Under the pieces are notes generated by a model. It was not told the DNA's origin. It worked only from the letters and a program-made list of their open reading frames with translations, and searched no databases. This document shows positions 1-8,244 of a stretch of 10,363 nucleotides of DNA, one piece after another. This DNA comes from Cochliopodium minus (Eukaryota; Discosea; Himatismenida; Cochliopodiidae): assembly GCA_024220525.1 (NCBI GenBank), contig JAMYWO010000242.1, positions 30,543 through 40,905 of the forward strand, in the 5' to 3' direction. Position 1 is the stretch's first letter. Each line of letters starts with the position of its first letter. Both the position numbers and the translations under genes were made by a program.

Positions 1-1717
1 TGCTAATACCTCCAAAGGTATTCATTGCAAACACCATGAATTCGTAATCATCAAGGAATGTTGCTTGCTTCTTCTTGGTTTTGTATTTCTCAATCTTTTT
101 TTCCTCTGCATTCTTTAGGAGGGTACCATCGGTAGCATTGTCAGGTTGAAATTGGACATTTAAGTGTGACATCAATGTTATGGTTTTACCAGGTTTCAGC
201 CCATTGAATTGGACATCCCCAGGTCTTTTGTTGTCTTTGCTATAAGGCAAATTTGCTTCCTTCTTTACTCCCAATCCCATTTGCTGGCCAATTTCTCCAA
301 GGGTGTCCCTGACTTTGCCATGTCTATTTATAACTTCCTTCCCAAATTTGCAGGTAGAGGTATGGGCTCCAAAAACATTCTCTCTTTACACTTCTTACAA
401 AGAGTCCTTCTTATAGAGAGGGATTCCCATTCTGTAATCGGCAATAGCTTGAAACTCTTGGAGAGTCATGTATGTATTAAGCTTCTTGTCCGGTCTGAAA
501 GAATAAAAGGTTCCCGCTTGATCTACTTGAAGGCTTGTGATTCTTGCTTTATCAATTCTGCTACCCTTTTGTAGGAGCCATTTCACTTGCTTTTCTGCCC
601 ACATTATTGAAACTGCTTTCTGAGTTTTTTGAGCTGTAAAGTTGGTGATCCCAAAATTACATCCTTCTCCAAATGCATCATTTACTCGTTTTTAAAGTGT
701 TTGTAAATATAGATGTTTTGAATGGCTCCAATATGAGTTTTGTCAACTTTTTGAACGCTCCACAGGAAGCACTGAAAGATGAAAGATAGGCAATATCAGC
801 GATGTTTTTGATGATTGGAATTCCCATCCCTCCCATTTTTATCGGTAACGCCATTTGTTTTCTTTGATAGAAACTGAATTCCGCTCCTAAGATCGATCTT
901 AATGCATCGTTAAGGATCGTTTCTTAATGAGAGGAAAACTTGTGATTCTAAGAAGATGAATTATAGAAGAAGCGACACAATTTTTTATGAGTATATAATG
1001 CGTTTGAGGGTGTTCAATTTTGTTGATTTTGACAACTAGTTTATTGATTCCTTCCAACTTTTGTTCGATAGATTTTATTTTCGAGATATCCATTTCAGGA
1101 TGGTAAATAAATCCACCCAACAAAGGAAGGAAAGAATTGTGGTCTCTAATGATATCTTGGTGATATTCCTTCCATTCATCAAGCATTGAAGTCCACCACA
1201 CTGTTGTTTTCTTCGTGTTCAGTTCAAGTCCAATTTCTGTAAACTCTTTTTGCATGAAGGTGACTATTTGTTGAAGGGTCTTAACAGGAGCAATGATCAA
1301 TCCATCGTCCAAGAACCAGGCATTCATCAAAACATCATTGAATTCTTCACCAATTTTTTTGATTACACAATTCAGGACTAGACTGAACAGGAAAGGTCCA
1401 AGTGGATCTCCTTGATCTATTCCAGTTTGGGAGATAATCAATCTGTCCTCAACAAATTTAGCAATATTCCACATAGCGAGACATTCTAGGTAATTTACTC
1501 CTCACTTCTTTAAACATTACATTTCTATCAACACTGTTAAAGGCATTTTTGAGATCAATTTTGAGAACGGATAACCCTTGTGATTTCCTTTTTTGCAACA
1601 ATGGATTGCTCAATGTGGATTATTTTTTCTCCTCCAGAAGTTTCTGAGATTGCCAATTGTCCAGTATTTCCAAACTGTTTTTTAATGGCAAGTTTTTGAG
1701 AGGCTACAAGTAATTTC
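1..1717 (-). pseudogene. Retrotransposon ORF, copy 1: RT 3' half, zinc knuckle and restriction-like endonuclease, broken
   Basis: Read on the minus strand from about 1717 down to 1, this is the second half of an RLE-type retrotransposon polyprotein. The RT part (about 1715-700) shows a QGDPLG motif B, an FLDDG motif C and a GLELN motif D. After a linker with ADYRMGIPLY comes a CKKC...H...C zinc knuckle (about 410-350), then an endonuclease-like part with KRPGDV (about 230) and FAMNTFGG near the edge. It is not intact. Compared with copy 2 it lacks 19 nt at 920/921 and 17 nt at 1460/1461 and has small indels near 1575-1590. The C-terminal part needs further frame changes near 690, 405 and 375. 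RT homology stops at about 1712-1717, where sequence unrelated to copy 2 begins, so the element's 5' part is missing. The 3' end runs out of the window. Confidence 0.85.
694..1717 (-). repeat. Direct repeat, left copy (paired with 2371 to about 3436)
   Basis: This stretch aligns base for base with 2371 to about 3436 in the same orientation, with scattered substitutions and a few indels. The right copy is about 40 nt longer because of the 19-nt and 17-nt segments missing here. Similarity ends at ACAAGTA near 1712. Both copies encode the RT palm and thumb of the same element. Confidence 0.9.
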
Positions 1718-1736
1718 TTGGGAAGAGTTCATTGTT

Positions 1737-2200
1737 ATGAAATCATCAGAACACTGCTCCATTTCCATGTTCAAATCCACAACAATACTATCTTCCACCG
1801 ATTGCTCAGGTTTTCTCTTTTTAGAGTACGAAATGCTTTCATTTATTGGAAATTATCTCTTCATACCAATCAACATTCTGGATATACATTGGACTGTGGT
1901 AGTTGTTGATTTCAAAGAAAGAACCATAAGTTACTATGATTCATTTCATGGTAAAAATAATGAGTGCACCAAATCTATCAAAAGTTTTTTTAAATGAAAG
2001 AAGAAGTCAAAGTAACTTGGATGCTTGTGAATGGAAAATAGTTTACCCTCCTTGTCCTACCCAAACAAATTGCCATGATTGTGGAGTTTACGTATTATTG
2101 TTTTGCTTGTTCATTGCTTCCAAGAATCAAAATCTGGATTTCCTTCAGAGAGACACCAACTTTTTTGGGATGAGCTTTTGTAGGAGGGGTGTAAGTATTA
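1737..2200 (+). pseudogene. Ulp1/SENP-like (C48) cysteine protease fragment, frameshifted
   Basis: C48 proteases cleave ubiquitin-like modifiers from proteins, and the same fold occurs in some retrotransposon polyproteins. Here the first frame (1737-1997) carries YLFIPIN, then IHWTVVV with the catalytic His at 1887-1889 and YYDSF with the catalytic Asp at 1938-1940. The second frame (from about 1990) carries PTQTNCHDCGVY, with the oxyanion-hole Gln at 2062-2064 and the catalytic Cys at 2080-2082. It ends with a Ulp1-like tail, FLQRDTNFF. All catalytic residues are present, but they are split by a one-base frameshift in the T/A run at about 1984-1993. The fragment runs opposite to both RT copies and abuts the broken edge of copy 1. 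Whether it belongs to the same element or to another gene is inference. The Ulp1 assignment itself is strong. Confidence 0.8.
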
Positions 2201-2369
2201 TCATCCGAGTCAGAAGAAGGAGAAGAAGAAGAAGGAGGGGAAGTAAGTTCATATTCTTTTTGTTTACGAGGTGTAATTGGTGATTTAGCAGATGATCTGT
2301 TAAAAACATAAATATTCTCATATTTATGATGTTTATCTCCATCACATTTGCATTTATCTTTACTTATCT
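2160..2369 (-). pseudogene. Fragment of a Ser/Pro/Lys-rich reading frame, possible retrotransposon N-terminal linker
   Basis: The minus strand is open from the N at 2370 down to about 2095. Between 2369 and about 2165 it encodes a plausible disordered segment: KDKCKCDGDKHHKYE, then SPITPRKQKEYE, then SPPSSSSPSSDSDD, then TPPTKAHPKK. The matching DNA on the plus strand is a polypurine run (about 2208-2242) that would encode poly-Arg, which is less plausible. Below about 2160 the frame runs antisense to the Ulp1 fragment, so a junction probably lies near 2160-2190. No domain is recognised. It may be the basic/acidic linker upstream of RT in the same element, but only composition supports this. 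Confidence 0.3.
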
Positions 2370-2370
2370 N
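2370..2370. other. Single N, probable assembly join
   Basis: The base is undetermined. Immediately after it, the sequence starts in the middle of RT copy 2, at the point that matches position 694 of copy 1. The frame leading to it from the left is unrelated. This is what a contig join with a collapsed gap would look like. Confidence 0.6.
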
Positions 2371-4160
2371 AAAGTGTTTGTAAATATAGATGATTTGAAT
2401 GGCTCCAATATGAGTTTTGTCAACTTTTTGAACGCTCCACAGGAAGCACTGAAAGATGAAAGATATGCAATATCAGCGATGTTTTTGATGATTGGAATTC
2501 CCATCCCCCCCATTTTTATCGGTAACGCCATTTGTTTTCTTTGATAGAAACTGAATTCCGCTCCCAAGATCGATCTTAATGCATCGTTAAGGATCGTATC
2601 AAACTCTTTGATATATTTCTTAATGAGAGGAAAATTTGTGATTCTAAGAAGATGAATTATAGAAGAAGCGACACAATTTTTTATGAGTATATATTGCGTT
2701 TGGGGGTGTTCAATTTTGTTGATTTTGACAACCAGTTTATTGATTCCTTCCAACTTTTGTTCGATAAATTTTATTTTCGAGGTATCCTTTTCAGGATTGT
2801 AAATAAATCCACCTAACAAAGGAAGGAAAGAATTGTGGTCTCTAATGATATCTTGGTGAAAGTCCTTCCATTCATCAAGCATTGAAGTCCACCAAACTGT
2901 TGTTTTCTTCATGTTCAGTTCAAGTCCAATTTCTGTAAACTCTTTTTGCATGAAGGTGACTATTTGTTGAAGGGTCTTCACAGGAGCAATGATCAATCCA
3001 TCGTCCAAGAACCAGGCATTCATCAAAACATCATTGAATTCTCCATCAATTTTTTTGATTACACGATTCAGGACTAGACTGAACAGGACAGGTCCAAGTG
3101 GATCTCCTTGATCTACTCCAGTTTGGGAGATAATCAATCTGTCCTCAACAAATTTATATGAATGATTCCCATAGCAATATTCCACATAGCGAGACATTCT
3201 AGGTAATTTACTCCTCACTTCTTTAAACATTACATTTCTATCAACACTGTTAAAGGCATTTTTGAGATCAATTTTGAGAACGGATAACCCCTTTTGATTT
3301 CCATTTTTTGCAACAATGGATTGCGCAATGTGGATTATTTTTTCTCCTCCAGAAGTTTCTGAGATTGCCATTTGTCCAGTATTTCCAAACTGTTTTTTAA
3401 TGGCAAGTTTTTGAGAGGCTACAAGTACTTTCGATGAAAGTCTCCTGAAGATCTCTCCACATGCAATAGGTCTGGGTACTGAGTCTTGTCCAACAAATAA
3501 AAGGAGAGGAGCTGATGTAAAGAAAGGAGCTGCAGTTTTTGGAAGTTTCCCACTCAAAATATTATTTATAAACTTTGTTAAAGTTTTTAAATTCACATTA
3601 TTATAGTGAGGAACTCCCGTTTTGATGAATGAAATGATATGAGATATTTTCCATGAGTCTCTGCCACAAGAGGTATTTTTATTAAAAGAGTAGATGCTTT
3701 TCCTAACTATCTTTGGTTGAACTTTGATTATTTCTGGTGGATCTTCTTCTGGGATGATTCTCATTCCGATGTTTTGTGGGAATTTTTCTTGAAGTTTGAC
3801 AAATCCCTCATTATCTATTACAGCTTTTCCTTTTGATTCCAATACATTTTTCGCATTTCTATCTCTACCCAAAGCAACTAATTTCTTGGCTGTACGAATA
3901 GCATAACCTTCTTGGTCGTGTTGCTGGACACATCTACCGTAAGATTTACCACCCGCTATCTGATCCCATACCTCCCTCCAATTACTTCTAAATACTTTTA
4001 TTCTCTCAAGTATTTGTAAACAATATTTTTTGAAGTCTTCTTCGGTATCTCCACAAGTTTCTTTTGGAATGTTGCGAAGAACGAGTTTAGGAAGTGAATA
4101 GAACAGAAAATTAGCTTCAAGATTACTTGGATTAGCATTACACTTATCTATATATTTTTT
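2371..4160 (-). CDS. Retrotransposon reverse transcriptase, copy 2 (one open frame, both ends missing)
   Basis: The minus-strand frame is open from 4160, just after an in-frame TAA at 4163-4161, to the N at 2370, about 596 codons. The upstream part (EANFLFYSLPKLVLRN, RSNWREVWDQ, RTAKKLVALGRD) matches the pre-RT region common in this family. RT motifs follow in order: VPRPIACGEIFRRL, motif A KIDLKNAFNSV (Asp near 3269), motif B GVDQGDPLGP, motif C AWFLDDG (Asp pair near 3005-3000) and motif D GLELNMKKT. All palm catalytic aspartates are present, so this piece could encode an active RT core. It has no convincing start: the first residues come from an A/T-rich run at 4161-4180, and no in-frame ATG occurs until well inside. 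The copy is therefore read as 5'-truncated. Its zinc knuckle and endonuclease are missing because the sequence stops at the N. It is roughly 2% diverged from copy 1 where I compared them (about 220 nt), apart from indels. Confidence 0.88.
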
Positions 4161-4367
4161 TTATTTTTTTTTTTATGCATATGAAGGTAGCTAATACTTA
4201 GGTAATTTGGGATCAATGAATTGGACAATTTACACTCATTCCTTCCACCCTAACTTCTTCAACAACATCTTCTCCAATTTGTTTTTATCAAGTTCCTAAC
4301 TTTGTGAAATTTCAAATACTCTAGTAATCGTTGATCCCAACAACTTTGTTGTTTCATGTGAATATAA
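4161..4367. other. AT-rich spacer with a possible decayed or spliced 5' part of the next gene
   Basis: This 207-bp stretch begins with a T-rich run (4154-4174) that marks the edge of RT copy 2. After TTAG at about 4192-4195, one plus-strand frame reads MNWTIYTHSFHPNFF to a TAA near 4294, then stays open again as NTLVIVDPNNFVVSCEYKW to about 4372. That frame is offset from the membrane-protein frame that starts at 4368. It could be an upstream exon or a frameshifted 5' part of that gene. No promoter element is recognised. Confidence 0.3.
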
Positions 4368-4976
4368 ATGGAATATACTCTTATGTTTTCTCCATCTCCA
4401 ACTCCTTTTGTGATCAATACAGCTATCGATATTTCAAACCGTACAGCTTATTTTGTTGGAGACTTTAATCAAGGATCTGGGGGAAGTATAACCATTCAAA
4501 TTGAACAAAACAAATCAGGAAAGTTGAATTTTACAGGATGTGCAACATTTAATGGAACAATAACATTGATTGTCAACACAAAACCAGTGAAAAACACAAC
4601 ATATGAAATTTTTTCGTTCACTTGCCCTCAATCAATCAAAATTTCAGACTCCCAAATAAAAGTGACCAAAAACTACAAAAGTTGCGAAAATCTGAAACAT
4701 GGAACATCTTCATCCCAAATATCTCTTTCAGTGAGTCTTTCTTCAGGAGGATGTGGGAATAATATTGGGTTGATCATTGGACTTGCAGTTGGAATACCTT
4801 CCTTTTTAATTCTATTAGTTGTTGGTGTGGTTTTGTTTTTAAAATACAAAATCAACTCAGATTCAAATAAATTTCAAACTGAACAACAAAACAAAGTTGG
4901 AGAGTTTGTTGAGAACAAAAACTTCACAAATCCAACTATCTGGAAAGGAAATATTGAGATGGATAATATTTGATAA
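4368..4976 (+). CDS. Single-pass membrane protein with small glycosylated ectodomain, function unknown
   Basis: I do not recognise a named family. The 201-residue product has a short extracellular part rich in beta-forming Gly/Thr/Asn repeats (SGKLNFTGCATFNGTITL). It has five N-glycosylation sequons (NRT, NKS, NFT, NGT, NTT) and cysteines at 58, 86, 106 and 129. A Gly-rich transmembrane helix follows at about residues 133-158 (GLIIGLAVGIPSFLILLVVG), then a polar cytoplasmic tail of about 43 residues. The layout is that of a type I receptor-like or adhesion-like surface protein, but there is no signal peptide after the ATG at 4368. The true N-terminus is therefore probably upstream, in another exon or across a frameshift. 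The stop is TGA at 4971-4973 in context ATT TGA. Length and strong composition make this a real coding region, while the start is doubtful. Confidence 0.6.
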
Positions 4977-5361
4977 TTTTTAAAATTAAATTTCTTAATC
5001 TGTCTCTTTTCCAATCACTTTATATATTTTTCAGGATAACATTCTTTTAATAATTTAGGATTGATTACTTATATTCCTTTTACCCAATGTATTGCATTCT
5101 TTTTCGAATTCTTTATCAAATGTTTCTACTTCTTTGCTTATTTCTCTCAATTTTGTATTTCCTTTATTTTCATTTAAATTACGTTTTATATATTCCTATC
5201 TCAGATCAAATTATGAATTTAATACCCAATAAAAGTATTTCAGCAGCCAAAGATTCCATTTATTTCAATTTTTTTTTATTTCCTTTCAAAATTTAATTTG
5301 AATTATCGCAAAAAGAAAAAAAAAATAAAATCTTTGATAGTTATATTTTCTGCCCCATATA
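4977..5361. other. AT-rich intergenic spacer
   Basis: The spacer between the membrane-protein gene and the RhoGAP gene is T-rich on the plus strand. A 69-codon ATG frame at 5087-5296 is a Phe/Leu/Tyr-rich product of this composition and is not regarded as a gene. An AATAAA at 5228-5233 could serve as a poly-A signal for the upstream gene. An in-frame TAG at 5338-5340 limits the next gene's start. I see no other feature. Confidence 0.5.
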
Positions 5362-7989
5362 ATGCTATCCTCATCATTCAATAATCCCAGATCTGTCAAA
5401 AAAGTATTTGGGGAATCTATTGAAGATAAAAATCATTATCCATTGTTTTTAGATCAGCTGATTGAAATAATAGATTCCAAATGTACCATATTAAAATTTA
5501 TATTGTCTATATCAACTCAAAATATTTTTAATTTTTTTTATAGGTACCACACCAGGAATATTCAGAATTAATGGTAAAGAAATATTGATCATATTCAACA
5601 GATATGACGATTTATATCTTGAATAATCCCAACACTTCTCATTCTTCTTTATTTAAAAAAAGGATCACACAACAATATAATCAAAATAGAACAATTTGTT
5701 AACACAGGTGTGAAAGTGAATTGGAAAAACTATGATATATACGATCTATGTGGTGTATTGAAATCATATCTGAAGAAATTACCAACACCATTAATCCCCT
5801 ACAAATTTTATGATATAATGAAGAATTTTGAAAAGAATGGTAAGCATTCTATCAGAGTTATATTTAATAGATCTTATTTAAACAAAAAAAATTAATTTAT
5901 ATATTCTTATATTACCCTTATATTAGATCCAAAAAAACAAACTACTATATGCAAAATGTTATATGAATTACCAGAAGCAAATTACAATTTGTTATACACT
6001 GTTTTGATGTTGTTGCACAAAATACACAATAATTCAAGCAAAAATCAAATGACAAGTGAAAATCTCGCCATTGTATTCGCACCTATCATCATAAGAGATC
6101 AAAAAAATGATCAAAATACAACAAATGAAACTTTGATTTTATCATTGACTGGATCCGCAGGTATATAAATAAAAATTTGAATATTCCTATAAAAACAAAA
6201 TAAGATAAATCAATATATACAATTGACATCCAACCAAAGGAATATATTAGAAAAGAAAATTTTTCTGATGGACACTATTATTATCATAAAATGATATATC
6301 TCTTCAAATTGGAGATTTAAAATCCTCAATTTATTTAAATATAATATCAAATTGCTTTCCAAAACCCTTTCAGTTTCAACTTTTTAGAAAAAGTTTAACA
6401 ATGTTAATTTTAAAACAAAAAACCTTTTATTATAGGAACTGCCTCTGCAGTATCATATATCATACAAGAAGGACCAAAGTTATTCACTCAACTGGAAAAC
6501 TTTGAAGAGTCACAAGGAGGGGGAGGAACTAATTCCGAAGTGGGCAACCTCGTCAAGCTCATTAACTCCCAAAGCTTGAACGTGAACGAATCTCCTCATG
6601 TCGACTACACCAACAGAAGACACGAGACTTCCAATCTCTTCAATGTTCTCAACAAGGTTTACAAACCCACTGTAAACAATAATTGGACAAAGTTGTCTGA
6701 GTTTGCTGTTGCTTACAAAAGAAAACTAAGGAGATCTGAAGATTCCCTATCGTAAATTTTTTTTCATTGTTTCTTCAAAGTTTTTTCATCTTCAAAAAAA
6801 AAATTTTATTTTTATTTTGGATCAGTTTAAAATTATTTGTTTATTTATTTTTTATTTTTCACATTATATTTTTTGTATTACTATTGACTTTTCCCATTGT
6901 TTCAAACTATATTTATCAATAAAAAATTTTCATTATTTCATAGTTTGTTGATTTTTAAATAATTAATTTGTATCATTTTTTAATTTTAATATTTTTTTTA
7001 ATTTGTTTATTTTTTCAAAATTATTTTGATATTTCATCAAGTTTTTCAAATTTAAATTTTTTTTTTCAGGTTTGCTTCTACTTGGCCAAAATTCAATGAA
7101 GATGAACTTGACGGAAAATTGGCAGTACACAAATCCTCAGAAGTGGATCAAGATTTGCATTTGAGTCTTTATGATGGGAAAAGTCAATTAGTTGCTCAGT
7201 GTTGGTCTTATTACTTGACTTCTGTAGAAGACAGTACGAGATATTTTGTTTTAGGTAACAAAAAAAAAAATAATATTTAATTCATTAAACTTTAGAAAAT
7301 ACAATTAAATATTTAAAATATTTTTGAATCAATTTTAAAATAAAAGAAAAAGAAGAACAAATGTAATTTGAATAAATTAAAATGCTTTTGTAAAATTTTA
7401 TTATTCAAATTTAATGAAATCAGAAAATTTAAAATTAATTAAAAAATGTAAATTTATAAATTTACATATTTTAAAAAAACAAGAAGAAAAAATTAACATT
7501 AGAAGAATAAAAATTCATTTTAAATTAATCAAAATAAAAAATAATAGAAAAAATTCATTTTTAAATTGATTTAAAATAACAAAAGAAATAAAAATAAAAA
7601 GAACAAATAAAATAGTAAAAAAATTCACTTTTGAATTTATTAAAATATAAACAATAATGAAACATTAAAACGATAATTTGAAACTAGATTGCATTAATGA
7701 CGAATTTTGTGTTGGATTTTGTTTTTTCGAGAAAAACGAAGCTACCACATTCCAAGACATAATGATCAAAACCCAAAAAAAACATTTGGTGGTGCAAACT
7801 CCCGAAATAATTCACGAAAGCATTGTTACTGACTCTCCCCTCCTCTCCACCACTTATGAAGAAAAAGTTTTGTTGAAGAATGGACACATTGAGCCTCCTG
7901 AGTTAGATCCCTCTAAAAACCCTTCTGTTACTTTTTATTCACTCAATCAAGATAATGATCCTCAATTAAGAAGGTATAAATTGAATTAA
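5362..7989 (+). CDS. RhoGAP domain protein with C-terminal NECAP PHear-like domain (seven exons)
   Basis: Exons placed by splice phase are 5362-5482, 5544-5573, 5663-5839, 5927-6160, 6436-6751, 7070-7254 and 7688-7989. They give 454 residues if translation ends at TAA 7987-7989. RhoGAP domains speed GTP hydrolysis by Rho-family GTPases. The domain (about residues 12-205) shows the arginine finger in TPGIFRING (R48), Lys84 in LKSYLKKLPTPLIP and Asn155 in SENLAIVFAP, so catalysis looks intact. Residues 206-292 form a polar linker. Residues about 293-385 (GKLAVH, LSLYDGK, EDSTRYFVL, VGFCFFEKNEATTF) resemble the PHear domain of NECAP, which binds endocytic adaptors; a WH1-type fold is the alternative. 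All introns are GT...AG; phases are 1,1,1,1,2,1. The ATG lies close before the domain and after an in-frame TAG. The 3' end is uncertain: AAG|GTATAA at 7971-7979 is a good donor, so the gene may continue into the gap at 8137. Confidence 0.85.
5544..5573 (+). other. 30-nt symmetric exon carrying the RhoGAP arginine finger
   Basis: This exon lies between TTTATAG and GTAAAG, and both flanking introns are phase 1. It encodes CTTPGIFRIN plus the first base of a Gly codon. It contributes the loop with the catalytic arginine and is a multiple of three in length. Confidence 0.8.
7255..7687 (+). other. Long A-rich intron with imperfect internal repeats
   Basis: Intron 6 of the RhoGAP gene (GTAACA...CTAG, 433 nt) is strongly A-rich on the sense strand. 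A degenerate motif of the form AATTCATTTT followed by AAATT recurs at about 7512, 7552 and 7622, suggesting decayed short duplications. No RNA gene or reading frame is recognised inside. Confidence 0.6.
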
Positions 7990-8063
7990 TTTAATCATTA
8001 TTTTTATTTTTTATTTTTTATTTTTAAAATAAATTTTATATTTTTATTTAAACATTTCCTTTC

Positions 8064-8136
8064 ATTTTTTATTTTTTATTTTTTATTTTTTATTTTTTAT
8101 TTTTTATTTTTTATTTTTTATTTTTTATTTTTTATT
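8064..8136. repeat. (ATTTTTT)n heptamer array, left of the N
   Basis: The unit ATTTTTT repeats about 10.4 times with no error: A occurs at every seventh base from 8064 to 8134. The array runs straight into the undetermined base at 8137. Confidence 0.95.
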
Positions 8137-8137
8137 N
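8137..8137. other. Single N, probable collapsed gap between two converging genes
   Basis: The N separates a T-rich heptamer array on the left from an A-rich heptamer array on the right. The plus-strand RhoGAP gene and the minus-strand GH35 gene both head into this point and both appear incomplete at their 3' ends. A collapsed assembly gap in simple repeats is the likeliest reading. Confidence 0.6.
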
Positions 8138-8234
8138 AAAAATTTGAAATAAAAAATTTGAAATAAAAAATAAAAAATTTGAAATAAAAAATAAAAAATA
8201 AAAAATAAAAAATAAAAAAAATAAAAAATAAAAT
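8138..8234. repeat. A-rich 7/14-bp repeat array, right of the N
   Basis: The array mixes AAATTTG and AAATAAA-type heptamers and then settles into (AAAAAAT)n. It is roughly the complement of the array on the other side of the N and lies within the last visible intron of the GH35 gene, downstream of the donor at 8244-8243 (GTAGAC on the minus strand). Confidence 0.85.
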
Positions 8235-8244
8235 TTTTGTCTAC

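Larger units (their letters stand above)
1..4160 (-). mobile_element. Cluster of RLE-type non-LTR retrotransposon copies (NeSL-like module set)
   Basis: This region is built from two partial copies of one non-LTR retrotransposon on the minus strand, with an inverted Ulp1 protease fragment between them. The visible parts are an RT with an FLDDG active site, a C-terminal zinc knuckle followed by a restriction-like endonuclease (RLE) domain, and a Ulp1/C48 protease. It is established that NeSL-type elements combine Ulp1, RT and RLE in that order. Placing this element in or near that group is inference from domain content, not from a tree. No LTRs, target-site duplications or poly-A tail are visible. 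The left end lies outside the window and the N at 2370 interrupts the cluster. Confidence 0.7.

Noticed and set aside
209-574. 121-codon plus-strand ORF
   Set aside because: It is antisense to the zinc knuckle and endonuclease region of RT copy 1, whose minus-strand frames show family motifs.
2145-2345. Poly-Leu minus-strand ORF
   Set aside because: It is a frame-shifted reading of the polypurine tract. The neighbouring frame gives a more plausible Ser/Pro-rich segment.
3872-3872. Start of the RT protein at 3872
   Set aside because: The codon there is TTG. The same frame is open and family-like up to 4160, so this is not a start.
1-4160. Group II intron or retron RT
   Set aside because: The RT motifs (IACGEIFRRL, QGDPLG, FLDDG) plus zinc knuckle and endonuclease tail match RLE-type non-LTR elements, and no ribozyme core is seen.
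5087-5296. Small membrane-like ORF between genes
   Set aside because: It is Phe/Leu/Tyr-rich, as any T-rich spacer would be, with no motif or support.
6753-6755. TAA as the end of the RhoGAP protein
   Set aside because: GT at 6752 opens a phase-2 intron that joins cleanly to a coding exon at 7070.
8064-8234. CRISPR-like or telomeric array
   Set aside because: The units are 7 bp of A and T without spacers or G-rich strand. They are simple microsatellites in an intron-bearing genome.
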